A stretch of DNA of 64,000 nt from Paraburkholderia sp. BCC1886 (lineage in GTDB: Bacteria > Pseudomonadota > Gammaproteobacteria > Burkholderiales > Burkholderiaceae), in the NCBI RefSeq assembly GCF_900996245.1, contig NZ_CAAJGK010000041.1:310001-374000 (forward strand). Reading direction: 5' to 3'. A program made the translations under genes and the position numbers. The notes below the pieces were generated by a model. That model had not been told where the DNA came from. It searched no databases and saw nothing but the letters and a program-made list of their open reading frames with translations. Shown one piece after another: positions 9,678 through 18,003 of the stretch (positions are counted from its first letter, which is position 1; each line of letters begins with the position of its first letter).

Positions 9678-10592
9678 CTAGGCGGTTTGCGCGCTGGGCT
9701 CTTCAGCGTGGGTCGCGTGGTCGCCCCCTGCATCGCCGTCCACGTCGAGTGTCGTGGTGCGTCGCATCTCGCGCCGCTCCGACAGGTCGTAACGGCGTCC
9801 GCGATGCAGCGTGCTGCGGTTGTCCCACATCACCAGATCGCCCGGCTGCCAGTGGTGGGCGTAGACGAACTCGCGCTGCGTCGCATGTTCCTGCAGATCC
9901 ATCAGCAGCATGCGGCCTTCGGCCAGCGTCAGGCCGACCACTTCGCAGGCATGCGCGCCGACGAACAGCAGCTTGCGTTTCGAATCGGGATGCGTGCGGA
10001 CGATAGGCCACGCCACGGGCGGCAGTTCGGCGCGCTGCTCGTCGGTGTAGTCGTCGTCGCCGAGGACGAAGCGCGAATGCAGCGCGTAGTGCAGCGCCTC
10101 CCGGCCTTCCAGTTCCCGTTTCCAGGCTTCCGGCAGCGCGTCGTAGGCCGCGCGGAGATCGCAGAATTCGGTGTCGCCGCCTTCTGATGCAACGGTGATG
10201 GCGGACAGCATCGAGTAGCGCGCGGCCGGTTTCTGAAACGAGCTGTCGCTGTGCCAGAGCTGGTTGGCCAGGTTGCTGACGACGCGCCGGGTATTGCGCG
10301 CGGCCACTTCTCCGTTGACGTCCACGTTGGAGATATCGAGCAGCTCGTCGTATCTGAAACGGCTGGCGGTTTTTTTCACACGCTTCAGCCCGAGGTCGAG
10401 CGGACCGAAGCTGCGAGCCAGCGCGATCTGCTGGTCCTGCGTGAGCGGCTGGTCGCGGAATACGAGCACGGCATGCTCGGCGATGGCGGCTTCGAGCGCC
10501 GCCCGCGTCCCTGACAAAAGCGGTTGCGACAGGTCGAGACCGCTGACAAAAGCGCCGAGTCGCGCGGTGGAGGGTTTTACGGAAAAATGCAT
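9678..10592 (-). CDS. TauD/TfdA-family 2-oxoglutarate-dependent dioxygenase
   Basis: A 304-residue Fe(II)/2-oxoglutarate dioxygenase. The iron-binding HxD is in LWHSDSSF and the distal histidine in NRSTLHRGRRYD, with the co-substrate-binding arginine just after it. TauD releases sulfite from taurine and TfdA cleaves 2,4-D; the motif context LANQLWHSDSSF is closer to TfdA-like members. AGAGG seven bases before the ATG at 10592 fixes the start; the frame is open 99 codons further but that extension is unlike the family. It is the first gene of a likely operon with an MFS importer and IclR regulator. The substrate is unknown; a carboxylic acid or sulfonate is plausible. Confidence 0.9.
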   Translation of the reverse strand: MHFSVKPSTARLGAFVSGLDLSQPLLSGTRAALEAAIAEHAVLVFRDQPLTQDQQIALARSFGPLDLGLKRVKKTASRFRYDELLDISNVDVNGEVAARNTRRVVSNLANQLWHSDSSFQKPAARYSMLSAITVASEGGDTEFCDLRAAYDALPEAWKRELEGREALHYALHSRFVLGDDDYTDEQRAELPPVAWPIVRTHPDSKRKLLFVGAHACEVVGLTLAEGRMLLMDLQEHATQREFVYAHHWQPGDLVMWDNRSTLHRGRRYDLSERREMRRTTTLDVDGDAGGDHATHAEEPSAQTA

Positions 10593-10853
10593 GGCCAACC
10601 TCTTTAAAGTGGACGATGTGTCCGTTATTGGTAGATTGAGGCTCGCCGTAGAAACCGTAAATGCGGGTAAACGCCGGTACCTTGCTAAGGATGAATTCAA
10701 AAAACGAACTAAGAGTCCGATTCTGTGAATGCCAAGCCATGTTCGCTTCAATGCTCGGGTATAGCACTTGCTCCGTTTCAGCCAGCCGCACGCCAATCGA
10801 CTCCTGCGAAGCATGCGGTTGCGACCGCTACCGGTCATCGTCAGGTCAACTCC

Positions 10854-11054
10854 ATGGGTGATGAAATGGAACACGAACAGGCCTCGCAAGAGGAGCAGAT
10901 CCGCACGCGCGCTTACTACTTGTGGGAACAGGCAGGCGAGCCGAAGGGCACGCCGGACGAGTACTGGGAACAGGCGCGCGCCGAGATCGAAAGCGAAGCA
11001 CCGCCGGTCGAGAGCGGACCGGTTGCGGGCGCATCGACCGTATCGACTGAATAA
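10854..11054 (+). CDS. Small DUF2934 protein
   Basis: A 66-residue acidic, soluble protein. The core IRTRAYYLWEQAGEPKGTPD followed by EYWEQA is the DUF2934 pattern, a short conserved domain of unknown function found in many proteobacteria. The start is ATG 10854, with ATG 10866 as an alternative; the longer open frame upstream has no domain similarity. It lies 48 bases before the AI-2E family gene on the same strand and may be co-transcribed. Confidence 0.8.
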   Translation: MGDEMEHEQASQEEQIRTRAYYLWEQAGEPKGTPDEYWEQARAEIESEAPPVESGPVAGASTVSTE

Positions 11055-11102
11055 GCCGGGTTAGCGAATCGCAGACACAGGAGCCTCGGACCTCCGGGCA
11101 CC

Positions 11103-13244
11103 ATGAAGGAACTCCCGAACTCTCACGGCGACCGACCCGCCACCCGCATTCAGGCGCCACCGACGGCGTTTGGGCTCGACACGCTGATCGCGTTGGCGAT
11201 CGGCGTGACGGTGGTGGCCTGTCTGTACTTCGCGAGCGCCGTGCTGATTCCCATCACGCTCGCGGTGTTGCTGAGTTTCCTGGTCGCGCCGCTTGCCAAT
11301 GCCTTGGGCCGCCTGAAACTCGGGCACGTTGCGTCGGTATTCGCGGCTGTAGTGATTTCGGTGTCGGTCATCGGCCTGCTGGGCGCGGTCATCGCGACCC
11401 AGCTCACCGATCTCGCCGCCGGCATGCCGCGCTATCAGGCGACTATCCAGCACAAGATGGACATCGCGCATCAACTGACCGTCGGCAAGCTCGACCGTTT
11501 CGCGAGCGCGGCGGGCCAGGCGCTGCAACATGCGACGATAGAACCGCCGCAGTCGTCGGCGCCGACCGATGCCGCATCGCCTGCCGGTGCGTCCGCGCCG
11601 GCTGCGATGCCGGTCGAAGTGCGCCAGCCGGTTCCAACGCCTTTCGAACTCGCACGGCGTGTGTTGTCGCCGGCCATCAGTCCGCTGGAAACCGCGTTTA
11701 TCGTGTTCGTCGTGATGGTGGTAATCCTGCTGCAACGCGACGACTTGCGCGACCGGGCCATCCGTTTGTTCGGCTCGCGCGATCTGCACCGAACCACCAC
11801 GGTGATGGACGAAGCGGCGCGACGCCTGAGCCGCTACTTCGTTTCGCAACTCGGATTGAATGCGGGCGTAGGTGTGGTGATCGGCACGGGACTGTTCATG
11901 ATCGGCGTGCCGAGCCCGATCTTATGGGGCATTCTCGCCGCGCTGCTGCGGCTGGTGCCGTACGTAGGCATCTGGATTTCCGCGACGCTCGCAACGGCGC
12001 TCGCGGCCGCCGTCAGTCCGGGCTGGGCAATGGCCATCTGGTCGATCGCGCTGTTCGTAACAGTGGAAGGAGTGGTCGGGCAAATCGTCGAGCCGCTTCT
12101 GTATGGACGCAGCACGGGGCTTTCGCCGTTCTCGGTGGTTGTCGCCGCGATTTTCTGGAGCTGGATCTGGGGGCCGATTGGTCTGATTCTTTCGACGCCG
12201 CTTACGCTCTGTCTGCTCGTGCTCGGCCGTCATGTGCGACGGCTCGAATTTCTCGACGTCCTGCTCGGCGATCAGCCCGCGCTCACGCCAGTCGAAAACT
12301 TTTATCAACGCGCGTTGGCCGGCGATCCCGATGAAGCGATCGAGCAGGCCGAAGCGTTGTTGCGCGACCGTTCGCTATCCGCGTATTACGACGACGTGGC
12401 GATTCCGGGTTTGCAACTGGCCGCTAACGACGTGGTACGCGGCAGCGTGACGCCGGCGCAACTCGCGCGGATCGAAGCGACGACCAACGATCTGGTGGAC
12501 GGACTGGACGGTTACGAAGATCGCGACCCGGCGCCCGTCAATGCCGACGAAGACTGGAGCGCGGTCGGCCCGATGGCGCCCACCGAGCCGCAACAGGAAG
12601 AGCACGCCGCGCAGCCGGGCGAAACTCTGCGCGGCGCGGCGGGCCACGCGAGCGACCCGAGCCGGATACGGACCGACGTGGACATGGTTGGCCCGCAGCG
12701 GGACCACGCGACTGTCACGAGCGCGACGACCAGGATCACCGCGTTGGCGCGTGACGCTGACGCAAACCCCGAAACCGCGCCTCGACAACGGGTGCTGTGC
12801 ATTCCTGGCCGCGGTCCGCTCGACCCGCTGGCGACCACCATCCTGTTGCAACTGCTCGGCAAACACGGGTTCGTTTCGCGCGCACTGCCGCACGACGCTG
12901 CGTCGCGTGCCGCTATCGATACGCTCGATGCAGACGATGTCGGCATCGTCTGCATTCTCTATTTGCAGATCGACGGGATTCCGTCGCATCTGCGATATCT
13001 GGTGAAGCGGCTTCGCGCACGCCTGCCGAACGTGTCGATCGTAGTCGGACTGTGGGACGCGGAAGACACGGAGAAGTGGAGCGCGGACCTGCAAAGCGCG
13101 ATGGGCGCCGAGTGCTATGCCAGCAGCTTGCAGGCGATGCTGGGCGCGTGCCGCCGTATCGAACAGGTCCGCGGCGAGCGGCCGCAAATTATGCCGCCGA
13201 GTCGCGACGAAGATGCGCTTCAAAGCGCCGAGCCGGCGCTTTGA
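11103..13244 (+). CDS. AI-2E family transporter with long C-terminal extension
   Basis: A 713-residue protein. Residues about 20-380 are the PerM/TqsA (AI-2E exporter) membrane domain: two N-terminal helices, a soluble loop with a proline/alanine-rich insertion (residues about 150-180), then a helix cluster with PYVGIWIS and the family segment VEGVVGQIVEPLLYGRSTGL. Typical members have 340-380 residues. The extra 330 residues contain a helical segment, a charged low-complexity linker and, from about residue 563, an alternating strand/helix domain (VLCIPGRGPLDPLATTILLQ ... SIVVGLWD) resembling a cobalamin-binding-type Rossmann fold without the DxHxxG motif. Substrate and tail role are unknown. 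A 13-bp hairpin overlaps its stop codon. Confidence 0.87.
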   Translation: MKELPNSHGDRPATRIQAPPTAFGLDTLIALAIGVTVVACLYFASAVLIPITLAVLLSFLVAPLANALGRLKLGHVASVFAAVVISVSVIGLLGAVIATQLTDLAAGMPRYQATIQHKMDIAHQLTVGKLDRFASAAGQALQHATIEPPQSSAPTDAASPAGASAPAAMPVEVRQPVPTPFELARRVLSPAISPLETAFIVFVVMVVILLQRDDLRDRAIRLFGSRDLHRTTTVMDEAARRLSRYFVSQLGLNAGVGVVIGTGLFMIGVPSPILWGILAALLRLVPYVGIWISATLATALAAAVSPGWAMAIWSIALFVTVEGVVGQIVEPLLYGRSTGLSPFSVVVAAIFWSWIWGPIGLILSTPLTLCLLVLGRHVRRLEFLDVLLGDQPALTPVENFYQRALAGDPDEAIEQAEALLRDRSLSAYYDDVAIPGLQLAANDVVRGSVTPAQLARIEATTNDLVDGLDGYEDRDPAPVNADEDWSAVGPMAPTEPQQEEHAAQPGETLRGAAGHASDPSRIRTDVDMVGPQRDHATVTSATTRITALARDADANPETAPRQRVLCIPGRGPLDPLATTILLQLLGKHGFVSRALPHDAASRAAIDTLDADDVGIVCILYLQIDGIPSHLRYLVKRLRARLPNVSIVVGLWDAEDTEKWSADLQSAMGAECYASSLQAMLGACRRIEQVRGERPQIMPPSRDEDALQSAEPAL

Positions 13245-13246
13245 AG
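13218..13246. terminator. Hairpin overlapping the end of the AI-2E gene
   Basis: CTTCAAAGCGCCG (13218-13230) and CGGCGCTTTGAAG (13234-13246) form a perfect 13-bp stem with a 3-base loop, spanning the last eight codons and the stop at 13242-13244. It lies between convergent genes and could terminate both directions, though no T run follows. Confidence 0.5.
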
Positions 13247-13284
13247 CGGCGACGGTGATTGCCCGTCGTCGCTGGACAACGGTT

Positions 13285-14937
13285 TTATCCGCCAGCAGCA
13301 CCGGTAGCATTCGCGGCACTCGCAGCCGCCGCCGGCGCATTTCCACCCGCATCCTGCCACCCACCGCCTAACGCCTTATACAGCGAGACCAGATCCGTAC
13401 TGACCTGCACGGTTCCTTGCGCATATTGCTCGCGAGCCTGGGCCAGCTGCCGCTCGGCATCCAGCACGTTGATGAAACTGGTAATGCCTTTGCGATAACT
13501 GTCGCGCGCCAGATCGAACGAAGCTTGCTGCGCGCTCACACTGTCGCCGAGCGAATCGCGTCTGGCCTGATCGGTTCGATACACCACCAGCGCGTTGTCG
13601 ACGTCACGCAGCGCCATCAGCACGGTCTTGCGGTAGTCGAGCGCGGCCTCGGCCTGCTGTGCTTTCGACATGCGCAGGTTGGCCACCAGCGCTCCGCCCT
13701 GAAAGATCGGCAACGACACGGTCGGTCCGAACGAATAGAACAGATGCGACCAGCGCGACAGGTCGCTCGCATTGGTCGCGCGCGTGCCGATCTGTCCGCT
13801 CAGCGATATGTCCGGATAGAACTGCGCGACCGCCACGCCGACACTTGCCGTCGCCGCATGCAGACTCGCTTCGGCACGACGAATATCGGGGCGCCGGCGC
13901 GCGAGCGTGGAGGGCAACCCGACCGGTACCGTGGGCGGCAGCGGCGGCACGATGCCCGGCGTGGACAACTGCGCTTCGAGCGCGCCGGGCGTCTCGCCGA
14001 CCAGATAGGCGAGTCCGTTCGACGCCTGCGCGATCTGCTGCTCGTACTGCGGCAATTGCGACTGCGTCTGCGCGAGTTGCGCGGTTGCGCTTTTCACGTC
14101 CAACTGGCTGGCGAGCCCGACTTTCGCCTGGCTCTGCGTCAGGTCGACGATTTCGCGCTGCTGGTCGACCAGACTTTGGGCGATATCACGCAGGCTTTGC
14201 GCGCCGCGCAATTGCAGGTAGGTCTGCGCAACTTCGGCTTCGAGCGAGAGCAGCGCATCGTTGCGGCTTTCCACTGCGGCTTCGGTTTGCGCGTTTGCGG
14301 CTTCGACCGAACGGCGCACGCGGCCGAACAGATCGATCTCCCACGACGCGTCGAAGCCGACCTGCCACAGATTGATTGGCGAGGTCAGTTGATCCAGCAC
14401 GTTGTTCGCGCCGTTTTGCAGCGTCGCGCCGGCGCCCGGCGCAATCGCGTTGACCGGCGAGTTCGCCGCGCCGAGTCGATCGACCTTGTCGTATACGCCG
14501 TCCGATTCGAGAAAGCCTTTGACGCCCAACTGCTCCCGCTGATAGCTGCCGCTCGCCCGCACGTTCGGCAGACCTTGCGCGGCGGCGGTCTGCACCTGGG
14601 TGCGGGCTTCGACGATACGCAGCACGGCTTCCTGCAGATCCAGGTTGCTGCGTGCCGCGCGCTCGACGAGCGCATCGAGCACAGGGTCCTGGAAATTGCG
14701 CCACCAGCGTGGATCGGGATCGGTGTCGAGTGTCGGTACCGAGGCGACCGGCGTCGCGGAAGCGGCCGTCGGCGCCGACGCGCGTGAAGCCGTCTGCTGC
14801 GTGTCGTGCCATTGCGCTGGCACGGCGGCGTCCGGGGCATGAAAGTCCGGCCCGACCGTGCAGGCGGCGAGGCCGAGTGCGGATGCCAGCGCCACGGCAA
14901 TCGCCGAGAGACGCGGAGAAAAAGACTTGCGTGTCAT
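13285..14937 (-). CDS. Outer-membrane efflux lipoprotein (NodT/OprM family)
   Basis: A 550-residue TolC-like outer-membrane channel. The signal peptide ends in a lipobox (LGLAAC, Cys26) and is followed by TVGPDFHAPD, the standard N-terminus of the NodT family. The body has the duplicated coiled-coil repeats (for example SRNDALLSLEAEVAQTYLQL and the AEASLHAATASVGVAVAQFY segment). The C-terminus has an alanine/glycine-rich tail. The ATG lies one base downstream of the pump gene stop, so it is the third gene of an EmrA-EmrB-OMF operon. It completes a tripartite pump spanning both membranes. Confidence 0.94.
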   Translation of the reverse strand: MTRKSFSPRLSAIAVALASALGLAACTVGPDFHAPDAAVPAQWHDTQQTASRASAPTAASATPVASVPTLDTDPDPRWWRNFQDPVLDALVERAARSNLDLQEAVLRIVEARTQVQTAAAQGLPNVRASGSYQREQLGVKGFLESDGVYDKVDRLGAANSPVNAIAPGAGATLQNGANNVLDQLTSPINLWQVGFDASWEIDLFGRVRRSVEAANAQTEAAVESRNDALLSLEAEVAQTYLQLRGAQSLRDIAQSLVDQQREIVDLTQSQAKVGLASQLDVKSATAQLAQTQSQLPQYEQQIAQASNGLAYLVGETPGALEAQLSTPGIVPPLPPTVPVGLPSTLARRRPDIRRAEASLHAATASVGVAVAQFYPDISLSGQIGTRATNASDLSRWSHLFYSFGPTVSLPIFQGGALVANLRMSKAQQAEAALDYRKTVLMALRDVDNALVVYRTDQARRDSLGDSVSAQQASFDLARDSYRKGITSFINVLDAERQLAQAREQYAQGTVQVSTDLVSLYKALGGGWQDAGGNAPAAAASAANATGAAGG

Positions 14938-14938
14938 A

Positions 14939-16525
14939 TCAATGTCCCCCTGCGCCGCCGGCCGCTTTGGTCGGTGAAAAGAAGAAGGTCATGGGAATGC
15001 AGATGGCGCAGAAAATCGCGAGCATGGCGAAGACATCCACGTAAGCGAGAATCGTCGATTGGGAAATGAATTCCGTGTACATCCGTCCGGTCGCGGTCTG
15101 CATGGCCTGGGAAAACGGCACGCCGGACATATCGGCGATGGTCTGTGCATTGCGCTGCACGGTGTCGTTGTAGTTTTGCGAAAGCGTGGACATGTGTTCG
15201 GACAGGTGAGCCATGCGAGCCTGGGTACGCTCGCGGATCAGCGCGGTCGACAGCGAAATGCCGATCGACCCCGCCACGTTGCGGAACATCGTGAAAAGCG
15301 CCGACGCGTCGTCGTTGAGTTTCGGCGGCACGGTCAGATAGGCGAGGGTGGTGATCGGCACGAACAGGAAGCCGATGGCCAGCGACTGCGCACTGCGCAT
15401 TTTCACGAGGGTCGCGTAGTCGATGTTGGGCACCAGCATGTGCGAATACGCGAGCGAACACGCCATCAACGCAAAGCCGGTCGCCACCAGAAAACGGGTT
15501 TGCACGTGTGGCATCAGCTTGCTGACTATCGGTATTTCCAGCGTGATGAGAATCGCGCCCGGCGATAACACTAGCCCCGCCAGCATCGCCGTATAACCGA
15601 GTTGCTGCTGCGCGAGTTGCGGCACCAGCACCGCACTGCCATACAGAATCATCGCGAACGCGCCGATCGTCATGCAGCCGAGCGCGAAATTGCGATCTTT
15701 CAGGCAGCGCAGATTCACCACTGGTTTCTTCGTGTACAGCAGCCAGAACGTCGCGCCGACGATGCCCGCGACGGCCAGCACCGCGAACAGCCGGATGAAG
15801 TTCGACGAGAACCAGTCGTCGTCCTCGCCGCGATCGAGCATCACCTGCAGGCAGCCGAGGCCGATCGCGATCAGCGTGATACCGATGTAGTCGATCGACA
15901 CCTTGCTGCTGCCGCGCGCTTTGCCGGGTGGATCTTCCACCAGTTGCATGACGGCCAGCGTGGTGAGAATGCCGACCGGCACGTTCAGCAGAAACACCCA
16001 GCGCCACGAGAAGTTGTCGGTAATCCAGCCGCCGAGCGTAGGTCCGAGCACCGGCGCGACGACGATCGCCACCGCCGAAATCGAGAACGCGCGGCCGCGC
16101 TGTTCGGGCGGGAAGGTGTCGAGAATGATCGACTGCTGGTTCGGTTGCAGTCCGCCGCCGAAGAATCCCTGCAAGATGCGGAAGATGATCAACTGCCACA
16201 GATTGGTGGCGATCCCGCACAGAAACGAGCAGATCGTGAACGCGATGATGCACACCAGAAAGTAGCGCTTGCGGCCCATCAGCCGGCCGAGAAAACCGGA
16301 GATGGGCAGCACGATACCGTTGGCGACCAGATACGAGGTCAGCGTCCAGGTGGCTTCGTCGTAACTGGCCGACATGGTGCCGGCGATATGCGGCAGCGCG
16401 ACGTTCACGATGGTGGTGTCGAGCACCTCCATGAACGCCGCGAGCGTCACGACGATGGCGATCAGCCACGGGTTTGCGGCGGGCTTCCAGTTCGACTGCG
16501 CGTCGTTGGCCGTGGCGGAACTCAT
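14939..16525 (-). CDS. DHA2-family multidrug efflux MFS pump (EmrB type)
   Basis: A 528-residue, 14-helix drug:H+ antiporter. Markers include LDTTIVNVALPHIAGTM in helix 1, GRLMGRKRYFL in loop 2-3 and the antiporter motif C (VAPVLGPTLGGWITDNFSWR) in helix 5. Its ATG overlaps the stop of the adaptor gene by four bases and its stop is next to the outer-membrane channel gene, so the three are translationally linked. Typical substrates are hydrophobic toxins, fusaric acid or phenolics; the actual one is unknown. Confidence 0.94.
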   Translation of the reverse strand: MSSATANDAQSNWKPAANPWLIAIVVTLAAFMEVLDTTIVNVALPHIAGTMSASYDEATWTLTSYLVANGIVLPISGFLGRLMGRKRYFLVCIIAFTICSFLCGIATNLWQLIIFRILQGFFGGGLQPNQQSIILDTFPPEQRGRAFSISAVAIVVAPVLGPTLGGWITDNFSWRWVFLLNVPVGILTTLAVMQLVEDPPGKARGSSKVSIDYIGITLIAIGLGCLQVMLDRGEDDDWFSSNFIRLFAVLAVAGIVGATFWLLYTKKPVVNLRCLKDRNFALGCMTIGAFAMILYGSAVLVPQLAQQQLGYTAMLAGLVLSPGAILITLEIPIVSKLMPHVQTRFLVATGFALMACSLAYSHMLVPNIDYATLVKMRSAQSLAIGFLFVPITTLAYLTVPPKLNDDASALFTMFRNVAGSIGISLSTALIRERTQARMAHLSEHMSTLSQNYNDTVQRNAQTIADMSGVPFSQAMQTATGRMYTEFISQSTILAYVDVFAMLAIFCAICIPMTFFFSPTKAAGGAGGH

Positions 16526-17763
16526 TTCAGATACACCTTCGGTGTCACCGAGAGGCCGAGGCCGAGCGGCCGGTCGCGCGGCAAGCCGTCGTCGATCACG
16601 ATTTTCACCGGCACGCGTTGCACGATTTTCACGAAGTTGCCGGTCGCGTTCTCCGACGGGAACGCCGAGAAGCGCGAGCCGCTGCCGAGCTGCACGCTAT
16701 CGACGTGACCGTGCAGCGCGAGCGACGGATATGCGTCGACTTCCACTTTGACCTTGTCGCCGACCCGCATGCGCTCGAGTTGCGATTCCTTGAAGTTGGC
16801 CGTGACCCACACTTGCGGCGTAACGAGCGAGAACAGCGAAACGCCGGCTTGCAGGAAGCTGCCGAGTTGCACGTTGCGCCGGGTGATCCAGCCATCGGAC
16901 GGCGCGCGGACTTCACAGTAAGACAGGTTCAGCTGGGCCTGCTCGAGCTGCGCGCGCGCCTGCTGCACCTGCTGGCGGCGTTCCTCGACCGCGGCTTCGG
17001 CCTGGCGGATCTGTTGCGGCACGAGGCTCGCGGTCTGCTGCTGCGCGCGCGCCTGTTCGACGCTGGCGCTGGCCGACTGACGCTGCGCGTCCGCGGTATC
17101 GACGTTCTGTTGCGAGGTGGCGCGTTGATCGACCGTATGCTGGCGCACGTAGGCCGCTTGCGCCTGCTTGTAATTCGCTTCGGCTGACGACGTTTGCGCT
17201 TTGGCCTGCCGATACTGCGCGGGATACTGGATTCGCGCGATATCGAGCTGGACCTGAGCCGCGTTCAGCTGCGCCTGCGCGAGACCGACCTGGGCTTGCG
17301 CCTGATCGACCTGCGCCTGGTAGTCGCGCTTGTCGATCACGACCAGCAGGTCGCCCTTGTGGACGTACACGTTGTCGTTGATCGCAAGCTGGACCACGTA
17401 GCCCGACACTTTCGGCGCCATGGTAATGGCGTTGCCGTCGGTGTATGCGTCGTCGGTGGTCACTTCGTTGCGGGTGGCGAACCACCAGATGAAGGCCACG
17501 ATCGCCAGCAGGATGACTACGACCGCGAGAATGATCAGTGGCTTCTTTCCAGGCTTCTTGCGCTGGCCTTTGCCGTTGTCGTCCTTGTCGTCGTCGTCCT
17601 TGCCGTCTTTATCTTCGTCCTTGCCCTTGTTGTCGTTACTTTTGTCGTCCGCGTCGTCGCGGTCTTCGTTCTTCCCGGACTTGTTATCTGCGTCTCCGCG
17701 CGAGCGGTTCTGCGATTTGTCCTGATCTTGCTCGTCGTGAGCGGAGCCGGTCTCGTCTGGCAT
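16522..17763 (-). CDS. HlyD/EmrA-family periplasmic adaptor with charged N-terminal tail
   Basis: A 413-residue membrane fusion protein. After one transmembrane helix (residues about 78-97, PLIILAVVVILLAIVAFIWW) come the lipoyl half (TDDAYTDGNAITMAPKVSGY), a long alpha-hairpin rich in Q and A, the second lipoyl half and a beta-barrel domain. It links the inner-membrane pump to the outer-membrane channel. Unusually, the first 75 residues are almost only D, K, E, N, G and R (DKDGKDDDDKDDNGKG), where EmrA proteins have about 20 mixed residues. It is the first gene of the operon. GGGAAAG precedes the ATG. An upstream terminator-like hairpin may control it. Confidence 0.93.
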   Translation of the reverse strand: MPDETGSAHDEQDQDKSQNRSRGDADNKSGKNEDRDDADDKSNDNKGKDEDKDGKDDDDKDDNGKGQRKKPGKKPLIILAVVVILLAIVAFIWWFATRNEVTTDDAYTDGNAITMAPKVSGYVVQLAINDNVYVHKGDLLVVIDKRDYQAQVDQAQAQVGLAQAQLNAAQVQLDIARIQYPAQYRQAKAQTSSAEANYKQAQAAYVRQHTVDQRATSQQNVDTADAQRQSASASVEQARAQQQTASLVPQQIRQAEAAVEERRQQVQQARAQLEQAQLNLSYCEVRAPSDGWITRRNVQLGSFLQAGVSLFSLVTPQVWVTANFKESQLERMRVGDKVKVEVDAYPSLALHGHVDSVQLGSGSRFSAFPSENATGNFVKIVQRVPVKIVIDDGLPRDRPLGLGLSVTPKVYLK

Positions 17764-17810
17764 GGCGATTCTTTCCCGTCGTTCCGGAGTGTGGATAAAA
17801 GCGAAATTGG

Positions 17811-17846
17811 AAAAACCGCCCGGCGTGGTGAAAGCCGCCGGGCGGT
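17811..17846 (-). terminator. Intrinsic terminator (or attenuator) before the efflux operon
   Basis: On the minus strand ACCGCCCGGCG pairs perfectly with CGCCGGGCGGT (plus-strand arms 17815-17825 and 17836-17846, 10-base loop), followed directly by TTTTT at 17815-17811 and a further T-rich stretch. It is 48 bases before the adaptor ATG. It either ends transcription from the small gene at 18001-18171 or acts as an attenuator in the efflux leader. Confidence 0.72.
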
Positions 17847-17868
17847 GTGCTGCGAGTGCTGCGGAGCA

Positions 17869-17906
17869 GGCCGTGGATGCACGACTTCACGCGTGCATCC
17901 ACGGCC
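17869..17906. repeat. Perfect 15-bp inverted repeat
   Basis: GGCCGTGGATGCACG (17869-17883) and CGTGCATCCACGGCC (17892-17906), loop of 8 bases. No T run follows on either strand. It sits between the small gene at 18001 and the terminator-like hairpin, so it could be a regulator operator or a leader RNA hairpin. Confidence 0.75.
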
Positions 17907-17966
17907 CGGTGAATCAGCGGTGGCGCATCGGGCCGCCGCGTGGCCGTGCTATTCCTGCTGTTTATT

Positions 17967-18003
17967 CCGGCCGCTTAGTCCGGCCGCTTATTCCGGCCGC
18001 TTA
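17967..18003. repeat. Three tandem copies of a 13-bp unit at the small gene stop
   Basis: CCGGCCGCTTA recurs at 17967-17977, 17980-17990 and 17993-18003, period 13, the units differing only in the linker (GT or TT). On the minus strand each copy begins with TAA. The first TAA is the stop codon of the small gene at 18001-18171. Because the period is 13, the three TAA fall in three different frames. Confidence 0.85.
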
